In this document: positions 48,694 to 60,480 of the stretch, in pieces
Position numbering within the stretch: the first letter of the stretch is position 1
Layout: every line of letters begins with the position of its first letter
Source: Ailanthus altissimus
Lineage: Eukaryota; Streptophyta; Magnoliopsida; Sapindales; Simaroubaceae
Reading direction: 5' to 3'
NCBI GenBank assembly: GCA_946807835.1
Contig: OX327693.1
Location: 10,867,501-10,931,500, forward strand
Length of the DNA: 64,000 nucleotides
Notes under the pieces: generated by a model
What the model saw: the letters and a program-made list of their open reading frames with translations, nothing else
Databases searched by the model: none
Told to the model about the DNA's origin: nothing
Made by a program: the position numbers and the translations under genes

Positions 48694-48966
48694 TATTAAG
48701 AACTCAATAAAAATAAACAAAGATTTGTAGGTTTTAAAGGGATAGAAACCAAGATGAAGAACAAGCATAAATTGTGCATTACTTGTTCTGAAATATATAC
48801 ACTGCTATAGATAAGAACCAGCTTTTACATTATTTTGAATTTAAAAACAACTTCCTAGAATCAAACTAATTCCAGCTTATTCTTAACTAAATTTTTGACT
48901 TGGTAAAATAAAGTTTTAAACTTGTTCTTATCTTGAACAACTTGTGAAAAATATAAAAGCTTAATA
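48694..48966 (-). repeat. 5' LTR, TATA-ended
   Basis: Partner of 41149-41434, with the same TATTAAG/CTTAATA ends. Confidence 0.85.
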
Positions 48967-49480
48967 AATCCAATATGCTTAAGAAGATAAAGCAGGCATT
49001 GAAAAGCTCTTTAATACGACCATAAACTTCTTTAATTCGTTCCAGAGTAGTACTATTATATATATGAGAATAATAGTATTCCACCAACTTCATCTTGAAT
49101 CAGGGTTCTAAGATGGCTACCACTGCCAAAGCCGAATTGTATTTGCTCTAATATTTGTCAAAATTAGATTTCATCTTCAGTGCTAGGGAGCTAAGGAATT
49201 CATCTAGGCTCTTACACCAGTCAATTAATTGGATATGAACATAAAAATCTCAAGAAAATATATTTTTATAGTTGGACATTTGTTTCCAAAAAGGACATTA
49301 GTGATTTTAACAAAAAGTTTCATATAGCTTGTGATGGAATTTGCCTATTCCCATTTTGTATCAGTTAAAACAGATGAGTACTCTGAGTCCAGGTCTTGTA
49401 GGACATTAAATACATTTCTGTATTCTAAGGCTATTTCTAATATGACATATATTGAGTTTCATCGAGTTGGACAATCAAGA
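48967..49480 (-). pseudogene. hAT transposase, central part (broken)
   Basis: The minus strand carries the conserved hAT segment before the dimerisation domain: KSNFDKY, SALAVVAILEPRFKMKLVEYYY, then IYNSTTLERIKEVYGRIKELFNAC. Upstream is a decayed stretch with YRNVFNVLQDLDSEYSSV and a tryptophan-glutamate motif near 49350. It joins 40773-41148 once the Copia element is removed. No zinc-finger BED domain was found beyond 49480. Confidence 0.65.
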
Positions 49481-50760
49481 ACTATGCTTTTCTGACAGTT
49501 GATTTCAATTATCATGATTAAAAGAAAGGAAATAAAAAGATCTAATAATAAACATTCTTCTTTTACATAGGAAATAAAATATTAATAATTCACATGCTTC
49601 ATTACAATAAAATAATCTTGAAAGATGCTTTATCAGGTTCTTAACCAAATGGTAACTATTTGGTTTAAATAACAAATCTCATTAAATCATATACTCAAGA
49701 AGATTGGAGTAAAATAGTGGTAAACAAAATTAAAGCAAAATAATAGATTGAATATCATCAAAATGTATTGCATTGAGAATTCTAGTAAAACTATTTTAAT
49801 CAATTAAACATGAATACAATATTTAATCCTATTTTCTAAAAGAAATTTCCATGTGATAACTCAAAAGTGCAAGATGCCACCAACCTACTGCTTAACTACA
49901 CTGTTGTTAAAGCTTCCAAGATCAATTGTTGGAAACTAATAATAATCCTATTCATTGTAAAGAAAGGCAACCCAATAAGTTTTGTTCATTTAGAGACATT
50001 TTATCGAACATATAGCATGCTACTTTAAATATAAAACCCAAATGATGAAATTCAATCCTATAAAACCCCCTAAAATAATCACATTTAACAATGAAGAAGT
50101 ACAAGTAGATAAACAAAAATGCTTAAACTAGCCATTAATGCTCACTAATTAATCAAAAATAGTCAAACTAGCCTAAAAAGAAAAAAAAAAGAAACTATAA
50201 AAGAAAGCTTGAGAGCTTAACAAGTAAATGATTTTCAATTAAAAATCATAAAATGAAAAAAAAAATATAAATAGATTTTAAAGAGAGAGAATGTGTTTTT
50301 GAAGATGTCTGTAGCATTTCACTAGCTAAGAGATAATCAAACTTTGTAAACTCCATATATGCATTTCCTGCAGACTAGTTCAAATTTAAAATTTATTAAT
50401 AAAAAATAATTTGTCAACGTGGAGGTGAATCACTACAAGATTAGCTGCGTGTTCTCTTTAGTATTACAACAAGATACATTAATTAATAAAAACAAAAGGT
50501 ATGTCTCTAAAGAATGATTAAAAAAGATAGTGTCATGAGCATAACAAACAATGTATTTTAGTTTCTAGAAAATAATTAATTGCATTAAATTTACCATCAG
50601 AAGCCTTAAAGAACACCACGTTTGGGCTTTCTTCTATAATGCATTATAACAAATTCAAGTACCATCATTTTATTATGTCAATGAGAATAATTCTCTATAA
50701 TGTCAACAATCTTTACCTAAACTACAAAGTTTATACAAGAGTCAAAGGGAAAATAATAAA
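49481..50760. other. No gene seen
   Basis: AT-rich, no recognisable frame. The N-terminal part of the hAT gene would be expected here and is either intronic, lost or too decayed to see. Confidence 0.4.
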
Positions 50761-50765
50761 AACAT

Positions 50766-50951
50766 TGTGAAGAAATAAAGAGAAAGAAGAATTCTTGTTT
50801 ATTTTGATAATGAAGAAAATACAACATTATATAGGTAATACTAAAATTCTTATTTGGAAGGTCAATTAATCATAATTGTAAGGTTATCAATCTATTTCCT
50901 ATTCTATGATATTAACTTAAATATACATAGAATACTATATACATTTTAACA
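50766..50951 (-). repeat. 3' LTR of the short-LTR Copia element
   Basis: Differs from 54820-55006 at roughly a dozen positions. Confidence 0.85.
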
Positions 50952-50963
50952 CTCCCCCTCAAG

Positions 50964-53900
50964 CTGGAGCATATAAATCATATACGCCAAGTTCGTTACA
51001 AATAAAATCAATTCGAGGACCCCTGAGAGATTTAGTAAAGATGTCTGCTAGTTAGTCATTTGAGCAAATATGACTTGTAGAAATACAACTAGACAAAATC
51101 TTTTCTCGAATAAAGTGACAATCAATCTCTATATGCTTAGTCATTTCATAAAATACCGAGTTTGATGAAATGTGAATTGCAACTTAGTTATCACAAAGTA
51201 ACTTCATTTGTGATATGTCAGTAAATTTTAATTCTTTAATCAATTGTTTCAACCATATAAGCTCCCATGTTGCTAAGGCCATAACACGATATTCTGCTTC
51301 TGCGGTTGACCTAGCAAAAACTTATTGCTTCTTACTTTTTCATGATACAAGGTTTCCTCCAACAAAAACACAATATCCAGTAATAAAACGTCTATCTGAT
51401 AAAAAACCTACCCAATCAGCATCTGAGTATCCGACTACCTGTGTATGACATTTATTCTCATATAGCAAACTTTTTCCTGGTGCTCCCTTGATATACCGTA
51501 AGATTCAGATAACTACATCCCAATGACTATCACACGTAGACTGTAAAAATCGACTGATAACATTGATCGAAAAGAAAATATCAAGTCGTGTGATGGTGAG
51601 ATAATTATGCTTATCAACTAGTCTCCGATATCTCCCAGGGTCTACAAGAGACCCCCCTATCCAGATAGGAGTTTAGTATTAGGATCCATAGGAGAGTTTA
51701 CGGGTCTGTAATCCAACATCCCTGTTTCTTCTAGAATATCCAAAGCATACTTTCTCAATGAGATATTAATTCCGGAGCTTGACTGAACAACCTCTATACC
51801 AAGAAAGTATCTGAGCAATCCCAAAACTTTAGTCTGAAAATGATTGAACAAATGATCTTTTAATTGCTTAATACCATTCTGATCAATTTCTATAATGACA
51901 ATATCATCAACGTAGACTACTAGATATATGTTGTGTCCTTGTGCTATATGTTTATAAAAAATAGAGTGATCTGACTCACTTCAAATCATGTCAAACTCTT
52001 GGATAATAGTACTGAAACGACCAAATCAAGCACAAGGAGACTATTTTAAACCATATAAAGAGCGACTAAGTTTATATATCAAACCAGACTCCTCCTGAGC
52101 AACAAAGCCAGACGGTTGCTCCATATAGATTTCTTCCTGAAGTTCACCATGAAGAAACTCATTTTTTATGTTGAGCTGGTGCAAAGGCCATTGGTGAATA
52201 ACAACCATAGATAAGAACAACCAAACAAATGATATTTTGGCCACTGGTGAGAAAGTCTCATAATAATCCAGGCCATAAGTCTGAGTGTACCCCTTGGCAA
52301 CCAACCTTGCTTTTAACTGATCAACCTGACCATTGGGTCCAACCTTGACAGTATAAACCCATCGACAACTAACGGTGGAGTAGTCAGGGGCAACTTGACT
52401 AATTCTCATATATTATTATATGCAATGTAGTCATTTTCGCAACCATTGCTTAACACCACCCAGGATGTGAAAAAACATTACAAAGAGTGGTAGGGACAGA
52501 GACAGAAGATAAAGTAGACACAAAAAGCATAGTATGGCGAAGATAATTGATGATAACTAAGAAAGTTATATATAGGATGAAGGTTGCGAGTGAAACGTAT
52601 ACCTTTAAAAACAATAATTGGAAATTGGTCGACAGGTGGTAGAACTTCAGTAGGAGAGAAATCTGGAGCAGGAAGTGAGTTAACAAGAACCTCAAGAGAG
52701 GAATTACTGTCAGCACCAGCAGGATTAAAAGGGACAAGACTATCATGAGTCAGAGATGGAGAATTGTTTTGTGGAAGGATCATATTGTAGGATAGGGATA
52801 GGTTCAATGTTTGACTCAGGAAGAGGAATATTATGAATAATATAAAAAACTAGAAAAGCCTCTGTGATGAACGTATTTTCTGAAGCAGATAAAGAAAAGA
52901 AATGGGAAGATTAAAAAAATGTGACATCAGCAGAAAGAAAATGACGTTAGGTGTCATGAGAATAACACCTATATCCTTTCTGAAGAAGTGAGTAGTCAAG
53001 CAAAATACATTTGATGGACCAAACGGATAATTTATCTTGACCAGGAGAGAAGACATGGACAAAACACATGCAGCCAAAGACACATGGTGGAAGAGGAGAC
53101 AATGGTTGACCAGGATACAAAACAGAATGAGGAACTTGATGTTGTAACACGGAGGAGGGTATTCGATTTATCAAAAAGAAAGTAGTAAGAACAATATCAG
53201 CCTAAAAATGGAAAGGAACATTATTATGTATAAGTAAAGTGCGGGCAATTTCAATGAGATGTCTATTTTTACTCTCAATAATTCTATTTTATTATGGAGT
53301 ATAGACACAGAAAGATTGATGTAAGATGCTTCGAGAAGACATAAATTTAGTAAAAGGAGCAAAAAAATATTCATGTGCATTATCACTATGCCATGTATGA
53401 ATAGTAGTAGAGAATTGTGTCTTAATTTCAGTACGAAAAGATTCAAAGATGAAAAATAATTTAGAGCAATCTTTCATTAAAAATAACTAAGTGCAACGTG
53501 AATAATCATCAATAAACGTAACAAAGTATTTAAAACCTAAAACAGATGAAACTCGACTAGGACTCTAGACATCGGAATGAACTATTTCAAAAGGGGATGC
53601 AGCCTGATTATTGACACTCTTTGAAATGATCCACGAAAGTGTTTTTCAAGCTAACCAGACTCACAATTGAAAGATGATAAATTAAAAAGACTTGGAACTA
53701 GTTTTTGAACTTTTAGCATATTTGGATGTCCCAGTCGATTATGAAAAAGGGCTAGTGATTCAGTAACAGTGCATGTAATAAATAGTTGAGGAATACTCAG
53801 ATGATAAAACCCTTGTGACTCATGTCCTATGCCAATCATCTGTCTCGTACTGCGATCTTGTATAAGAACAGAGTTGTTAACAAAAATGATTGTATAGTTT

Positions 53901-54270
53901 AAAAAGCGAGAGAGTTTATTGATAGAGATAGGATAAAAAAGACAATGTGGTATATAAAGAACATATTCTAAAGGTAAAAACGTAATAGGAAGCACTCGAC
54001 CAACTGCTTGAACAATAGTTGTGGACCTATTAGTTAAAGTGACAGATGACAATGACTTAGATGTAGAAGTATAAGAAAGTAATTAAAGGTTGCCAAAAAT
54101 GTGGTTAGAGGCACTAAAATCAAGGACCTAGGGTCTTAAAGAGGACTGAGTAAGACAGGTGACCAAATTACCAGTTTGTGCAATGGAGGCAATGGAAGAG
54201 GTAGACTGTTTCGCCACTTGGTATTTAAGGTAGTCCTTATAGTTGGCACCAGTGAGAGTCACGGATAAAG
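50964..54270 (-). pseudogene. Copia pol of the short-LTR element (broken)
   Basis: Minus strand, leftward: a gag C-terminal remnant (KYQVAKQSTSSIASIAQTG) and protease region near 54100-54250; the pre-integrase region 53651-54052 (VLIQDRSTRQMIGIG, LFHNRLGHPNMLKVQKLV); integrase 52850-53477; and reverse transcriptase 52041-52409 (CRWVYTVKVGPNGQ, LKARLVAKGYTQ, FSPVAKISF) and 51657-51851 (YFLGIEVVQSSSGINISLRKY). RNase H 50964-51480 ends with a LADIFTKSLRGPRID-type stretch. Many stops and shifts separate these frames. The active-site YVDD strand near 51910 is preserved in outline. Confidence 0.8.
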
Positions 54271-54349
54271 GTTTCTTGTCTGTATTAGAGCTCTCAGTAA
54301 TCATATTGGCTTACAAATCGGATGAGGAAGGAGAAAATAACTGACAACC

Positions 54350-54720
54350 AGAGGCAGCCTTCCGATGACAGTGTCAGTTTTTTAGCGACGGTGATGATGG
54401 CCAGTGAGTGACAGTGACAGCCAGGTTTTGCTAGCCAGCGTCGTCAGAGAAGTAGATCGACGTTTGGTGGCTGAGAGTATTTGGACAGCGCGTGGAAGCG
54501 CGTCCGTTGGCCAATGAACGTCGAGCTACCACAAAATAGCTCACCGACATAGTCTGAGGTCACTGGTGATGGCGGTGACAATTCACAGTTGCTGGAGAGA
54601 GAGAGAGAGAGAGATCAGTGATGGTGGCCGGAGAAAACAACCTCTTAGGTTTTCGACGCGTGCAGCGCATCTGACGATGATCTCTTAGGTTTGGCAAGTC
54701 ACCGAGAATTATTACAACTA
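54350..54720. other. GC-rich block in place of gag
   Basis: This segment is much richer in G+C and CpG than the rest of the element and ends in (GA)n at 54597-54617. It shows no gag similarity, although gag should lie here. It may be a foreign filler or a much-altered leader. Confidence 0.35.
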
Positions 54721-54807
54721 AGGGCACGATCATCGCAAAGAAGGGAGCACAGTGACCGAAAAATGGCAGGTGTTTTTGCCAAAAAAAGAGACAAATCAAA
54801 AGCGTTA

Positions 54808-54819
54808 GCTCTAATACCA
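54808..54819 (-). other. Primer binding site
   Basis: The minus strand reads TGGTATTAGAGC, one change from the initiator tRNA-Met site TGGTATCAGAGC. Confidence 0.75.
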
Positions 54820-55006
54820 TGCAAAGAAATAAAGAGAAAGAAGAATTCTTGTGTATTTTGATAATGAAGAAAATACAACATTATATAGGTAAAATTAGCA
54901 TTCTTATTTGGAATGTCAATTAATCCTAATTGTAAGGTTATCAATCTATTTTCTATTCTATGATATTAATTATAAATATACATAGAATACTATATATATT
55001 TCAACA
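54820..55006 (-). repeat. 5' LTR of the short-LTR Copia element
   Basis: Partner of 50766-50951. Confidence 0.85.
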
Positions 55007-55139
55007 AAAATAATATGAACTGATACTACCTACAAATTTAAAAGAAGAAAGAGAAAGACAAGAATCAACATACAATCTTATCAAAGAATTGGGAAACTGA
55101 AAGCCAAGTGAAAAGCTCTAGTTCATTAAGACACAAAAA

Positions 55140-58100
55140 TATTGGGAATCCTACTTTTATGTCATTCAAATTGTTGTATGAATATTTATTTATTTAGTAT
55201 TTGTACAATAAATATTTTTTTTATTCGTCAATTATTATTATTTATATGGCAAGAAGCTTGTAACTTTTTGGACATTGTAGATCTAAAAGTGTTTAGGTCA
55301 ACGCTAAGAGTTAACAATTTTAAATAGTTAAAACCTTGTCTAAAACATGAACAAAGATCTGAGAATATTATATTAATGATGTAATTGTAAAAAGTTACAA
55401 ATGGTGTTAAGAAATGTCATTACACAATATGTTATTAAAAATATCCTTCAAGATCCATGGTTACCAACATAGGTCGATCATTATTCCTTTCAGATCACCG
55501 TATATGTATATCTGGATTGTCCAAATAGTTAATCTTAGCAGACCATGGACTTAACGAAAGTCTGTTTGGGCATGTAGGTATTCAATAAAGATTAGATACT
55601 GAACAGACTCACAAGGACCTCTAATAGACATTCTGTGAAGTTATTAATAGAGGGTCTTCTCGAGTTGAATAATATTCGCGATCCTTTAACCTGAGTACCA
55701 CGGTGAGCTTGTGAGTGATTCACTATACTTTGGTACCCAGCATGTCAAAGACCTTTTTGTTGGCGCAGTCAGATCTTAGACACGTAGATGTATGCATGTG
55801 CAATTGTGTCTATTGCCTAACGCATCGAAAATATAAATTTTGCAATAAACACAATAAATAAATATATTAATCACATTCATATATTTATAAAGTTAGAGAA
55901 CTCACCAAACGTGTAATGTTATATACGTATTTTTCCTGGAGTCCGCATGGAGACCAACTAATGTGCAGTTCTAGTCACCAACACGATGGGCTTGGTGAGC
56001 TAGAAGAACAGCTCCATATTCAGCCTGGGATTAACTCTTAATCCCTAAAATGGTCGGGAGTGAATTTATATCATTTTCTTCAAAAGGATAAGAAATAGAG
56101 AATTTGGAGCAATTCACAATTGCTCCAATTGGAAGCGTCGCAAAAAAGAAACAATTTCATTTTCCCTACCCTTTCCCCCCATTTTTTTCTTTCTTCTTCT
56201 TTCTTTCTTTTCTCTTCTTTCTCTTTTCTTTCTTCTCCATTTCTCTCTTTCTCTCTCGGTCGAATGGCCTTCTTCTCTTGCTATTGCTTTATATATATAT
56301 ATAATATAATATAATAATATATAATATAAAAGGAGAGAAAGAGAGAGAAAATATTTATTTAACAATTAAATAATCATAGTGTGTAATGACCATTTTGCCC
56401 CTTCTGAATAGTTATCAAGTTTACCCCCTAGTGGGTCTCACCAAATCCCACACTTAGGTAAACTCAACTGAAGGTCCACAATACACTACATGTCCTTATA
56501 CAATTAGTAAATAGCGATTATTAGCTAATTGTTGTATTTAACACTTAAATACAGATATACACGCATTCTCGTGAAATCGCTAAATATTGCTGGATTAAAC
56601 AATTTAATCCGGCACACTGCCTCAATGCACAACGAGTATACTCCATATCGTAGGACTCCCTAGGTCAAATGCCCGATTCGTTAAATGAAACTATTCCATG
56701 AGTTCGTGAGCAATGCCCCACGCACACGTCACGGATGCACTAATTAGCGTGTTGAACCATGCAAGCTGAGGTTACAACACATACGTGTAGTCCTTCCGTC
56801 ATGATATCCAGGATTTGCGGGGATATAGATTATCACTGTCAAATCCCCATTGCTCATCCATGTATTATCTCCAGACTTGTATCTCAATGAACAATATGCG
56901 CAAACTCCTTTGCCATATTATTCCACCCTGGCGGAACTCTTTCCCGGGATGAATGCTTATGGTCACAAGACTTTTTGAGATATAGTCTCGAAGCATCTGG
57001 ATATCAAACTCTATATAGGAGCTGACGGATCCCATATCTGTACGCACCAGACTCTATAAGCATCGGACCATACCCAGCGACACCCAGCGGTCACACCATG
57101 AAAGGTCTGTGACATGTGTGAAACCAAAGTATGGTGGATCACTTACAAGCCCACCGTGGCACTCAGGTCAAAGGACCACGTATACTACTCAACTCGAGAG
57201 GACCCTCCGTTGACAACTTACATTAAATGTCTATCGGAGGCCCTCGTGAATCTGTCCCATATCCAGTTCTAACTGGACACCCATATGTCAATACGAACTC
57301 CAAGCTTATGGTCGGTCAGGAACGACCATCTATACCCAACAGATACGACATATGCTGATCTATATATAAAGGTATCCACCGATAGACCTGCATCGGTAAA
57401 AATAGATCAGGGATTTTATTCGAGAACATACTTGCGCAATATGCATTTCCTAGCACCCGATTATAACTCTTACAACTATGCAGTTACTAGTATATTCTCA
57501 GGTCTATGTCCCATTACAGACAAGGCTCCAACTCTTGGATCTGCTGAGTATTATAACCAGCTAACACTTAACTGTACTAACATTTAGCAATTATATGTCT
57601 CAGCATGGCTGACTATGAGCCCTTATCTAAACCCTTTAGATCTGATCCAAACTCCTTCAGATCTACAATGTCTGTAACGTTACATGTATAATACCATATA
57701 AATGGGTATTAGCGATTTAATGGGAATGTACACTTGTATAAATACACAAGTATATGTACATTTAGGGATGGTACGTAAGCACAAACCCTAACACTTTTAT
57801 AGTCTAATAGTTGGGTGTCGTTAGGTATGGTTTAATGCTCATGAAGTCCGATGAGTTGTATATCTAGATGCTTTAAGAACATATTTTAGAAAGTTTTATG
57901 GCCATAAGTGAAAACCCCAAAAAAGATTTTTTTTTGTAGCGTTAAACAATATCTTCAAAAAATAATATCGCAAAAGAGTTTATAGATATTGTTCATGAAA
58001 ATATGAATATGGAGAAAAGTTTATAGTCGAGCATATAAAGATTTGATGGTCATAATATATCTCTGCTCCTCCAGGATATAGATGACAGAAGGATTATACA

Positions 58101-58933
58101 GATATGGTTGACCTCAACTTGTATGGTTTAACACTTTAGTCTATAATATCTGTAACATGCATGTGGGACATTATTCACTGACTTATAAAAGTGTTCCATA
58201 AGACAAACAAAGGTAGAACTTAAAAAGTCTCACAATATAAAGTGTATTCATCGAGCACTGAGGTAGCAAGATAGATCAAATGGTTCAATTCGAGATGATT
58301 GCAAAAAACAGAATACATTTAAGGATCTCTCTGAAAAATGGGAAATATACTTTATAAATGTTACAAAGAGGACCCTATTGCTTGGCAAAGGGAATCTTGA
58401 CACATGTCTACTTGTGTAGCAATTGGTATATGAGGGCTTTGCATGATTAACACTTGTAACATGTATGGGATGCATAAGTGACAAGTGTTAACTATGCAAA
58501 GTGTGATATGGCTAAAATTTTGCAAGTGTTGCATTTAGTCCCCCACTTTTACTTAGTATAAAAATAAGTTTTGAACTTGTTTCACACAAGTCTCAGTTTT
58601 GTTCTTAGCAAACAAGCTCACATTTAAGAGAAATTCGAGTTTCATCTTACTGAAAATTAATCAAAGAAGCTACTATTTAGCTCTTGTAATCCCATAAATT
58701 CTTATGGACTAAAATTGATCATGAGTGAACTTCTGTGTGAGCTCTGGAGGACAATTCTTTACCGAAGTGCTTCAAGGGTAAGTTTTTGTAACCTTAAGTT
58801 GTTTTTGGTTCAGAATGCTTGTGTATATGTTGATTATGTATTTAATTTCACTACGAATCGTGTATGTGAGACATACATTTAGTAATTCAACATGTACACA
58901 ATCCACATGCATACACTCTAAAACATGTTAACA
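55140..58933 (+). mobile_element. Old family L LTR copy split by a younger one
   Basis: 55140-55757 and 57794-58933 are the two parts of one plus-oriented family L LTR (about 1.75 kb when joined), starting TATTGGGAAT and ending CATGTTAACA. Flanks AAAAA/AAAAT are compatible with a 5-bp target duplication but are weak in this A-rich context. The halves match the 13089-15440 copy in order. Confidence 0.65.
55758..57793 (-). mobile_element. Solo LTR of family L, 2,036 bp, minus orientation
   Basis: Plus-strand ends TGTTGGCG and CCCTAACA, with an exact 5-bp target duplication CTTTT (55753-55757 and 57794-57798). It reads on the minus strand in the same block order as 44763-47777. No internal element sequence is present. 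It is inserted in an older copy of its own family in opposite orientation. It includes a pyrimidine tract (TTTC/TTCT) at 56160-56260 and an AT-rich run at 56290-56330. Confidence 0.9.
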
Positions 58934-60041
58934 AAAATAAATAGAACCCAATTCAAAAAATTCAAAATAAAAACATCCTGATATCAAATTTGACAAAAAA
59001 AAATGACAAATATAACTCATAAAAAGCACAAGACATGAAATTGAATGCCAAACATGAACGAACGTACTTAATAAAGAAATCAAGCAATTAACAAAACAAG
59101 TAAAATCCCAAATAAAAAACTAATAATAAAAAATCCTATATAAAAAAATGCAAAAAAACTATATCATAATATTAATATTACACAGACATATGTATATTTA
59201 TCTATCTAAACTTGCATTAACTCATAAAATAGAAGACAATATTAATAATATCTAAACCTACATTAACTCACAAACCTCATCCTTGAGTAGAGCATGTTTT
59301 GTTTTCTAAGTTTTTGGAGCATACACTATAACAGAAGCAACAATTTAAGCTCTGAGAAATTAGAAAATCACTAATAAGTAGCAAATTAAACAATAATAGT
59401 AATATATGTACGTACACTTGTCACCAAATACATAAATCAAAATTAATATTGTTGATGAACTCTTTATATATATAAAAAAATTAGGTCTTGCCAACAAAAC
59501 CAAACATCAAATTCATTCAGGGAATTAGATAATGAAAATACGAGCATTTTTAACATTTCCACAATCTTCTTTATGGTTCCAAGTTCTTTTAACACATCAA
59601 GAATGTCTAATTCTTCGATATTCAAATCCTTTTCTAACTCTGCTGCTTGTTCCTCCACTTTTTTTTAAGTCATACTCCTCAATACTATGTTGTTTATGAC
59701 ATATAATTGGTAGGAGAAACCAACACAGATGAAGCATTATATATGTCAATTTATATGTATTAATATCATAATTGTCATGCATCAGTAACTTTCTCCCATA
59801 AATGCCAACCGAATATTGGCTCCACATTCTTACATGTCATAAAAGTATACATGAGTAATCAATTACCATATCAAAGATTAGTGGGGGCTAATTTAAACAA
59901 TATGACTTTAAGGCTGATTTTGTGATATCACTAGTGGCTAATTGAGAACTTACGTGAAATTTAAATGCTATTGTTCATGCCTACTTGAGAAAAAAAAGTA
60001 CTTCTAGTAAAAATAATAATAAGCAATAGCATAATGTCAAA
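58934..60041. other. No gene seen
   Basis: AT-rich interior of the CACTA-like element. A 64-codon minus frame at 59464-59658 begins EEQAAELEKDLNIEELD and is coiled-coil-like, but no family was recognised. Confidence 0.4.
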
Positions 60042-60113
60042 GTGGGATTTGAACTTGCGTCTTTATTTGAAAACAAAAATTTTAAAATAGAGCCCAAGAC
60101 TACTCAACCATAT
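60042..60113 (-). repeat. Decayed tRNA-like / SINE-like sequence
   Basis: The minus strand has an A-box-like TGGTTGAGTAGT (60102-60112) and, some 50 bp on, a B box GTTCAAATCC (60045-60054). The stretch between is too A/T-rich to fold as a tRNA cloverleaf with confidence. A tRNA-derived SINE remnant or a dead tRNA gene are both possible. Confidence 0.35.
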
Positions 60114-60480
60114 TAGTTCAGCACTAAGCAAGCAAAATCATATATTTATATATTCAAATAACAAGTTGTTCTATACTAATTTTTATGTCACTTTTAAAAA
60201 AAAATTAAATAATCATATTTTCAAAAATGATATCGTTTTGTTCTATACTAATTTTCACATCATTTTTGTTTTAATTTCTTTAAATAATCTTACTTTCTCA
60301 TACTTTTGATCTTAAATTTGTGATAGAAAGTATCACAAGTTTTTGATAAAAAATTATGAATTCTGATTGTGATAAAATTTATCATAAAACATTAATAATA
60401 TAAAATTTGTGATAGATTCTATCATAAATTTTTTATAGTGATATATTTCTATAACTAAAACCTTTATTTTTTTAGTAGTG

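Larger units (their letters stand above)
41149..48966 (-). mobile_element. Copia element with TA...TA LTR ends
   Basis: LTRs 41149-41434 (286 bp) and 48694-48966 (273 bp) are direct repeats. In both copies the ends are TATTAAG and CTTAATA, perfect inverted heptamers, in place of TG...CA. The primer site lies next to the right LTR and the purine tract AAGGAGGAG (minus strand) next to the left one. Gag, zinc knuckles, integrase, reverse transcriptase and RNase H run in Copia order on the minus strand. Flanks GATCC/AATCC are a target duplication with one mismatch, and the insertion splits an hAT transposase frame. A 3-kb solo LTR of family L sits in its gag. Inactive. Confidence 0.85.
50766..55006 (-). 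mobile_element. Short-LTR Copia element (Ale/Retrofit-like)
   Basis: LTRs 50766-50951 (186 bp) and 54820-55006 (187 bp) end TGTTRAAA...TTTGCA/TCACA on the minus strand. The polypurine tract CTTGAGGGGGAG lies at 50952-50963 (minus) and the primer site at 54808-54819. Flanks AACAT/AAAAT are a target duplication with one mismatch. Total 4,241 bp, with pol in Copia order on the minus strand. Gag is almost entirely missing and replaced by a GC-rich stretch. The small LTRs and the tract sequence fit the Ale group. Inactive. Confidence 0.85.
38899..60480. mobile_element. Putative CACTA (En/Spm-like) element, 21.6 kb with inserts
   Basis: The left end reads CACTTCTAAAAAAAGG and the right end, inverted, CACTACTAAAAAAATAAAGG. 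Both are followed by subterminal repeats of the GTGATAGAW...TCTATCAC type (38932-39060 and 39250-39320 on the left, 60320-60450 on the right), the usual architecture of CACTA elements. The flanking triplets AGC and AGT would be a 3-bp target duplication with one mismatch. The frame it interrupts reappears on both sides. No CACTA transposase was seen; the interior is occupied by a dead hAT gene, two Copia elements and family L LTRs. The two ends could instead belong to separate elements. Confidence 0.5.

Noticed and set aside
57285..57587. 100-codon plus-strand frame in the minus-oriented solo LTR
   Set aside because: Other copies of the same LTR have stops at the corresponding places, so the frame is not conserved.
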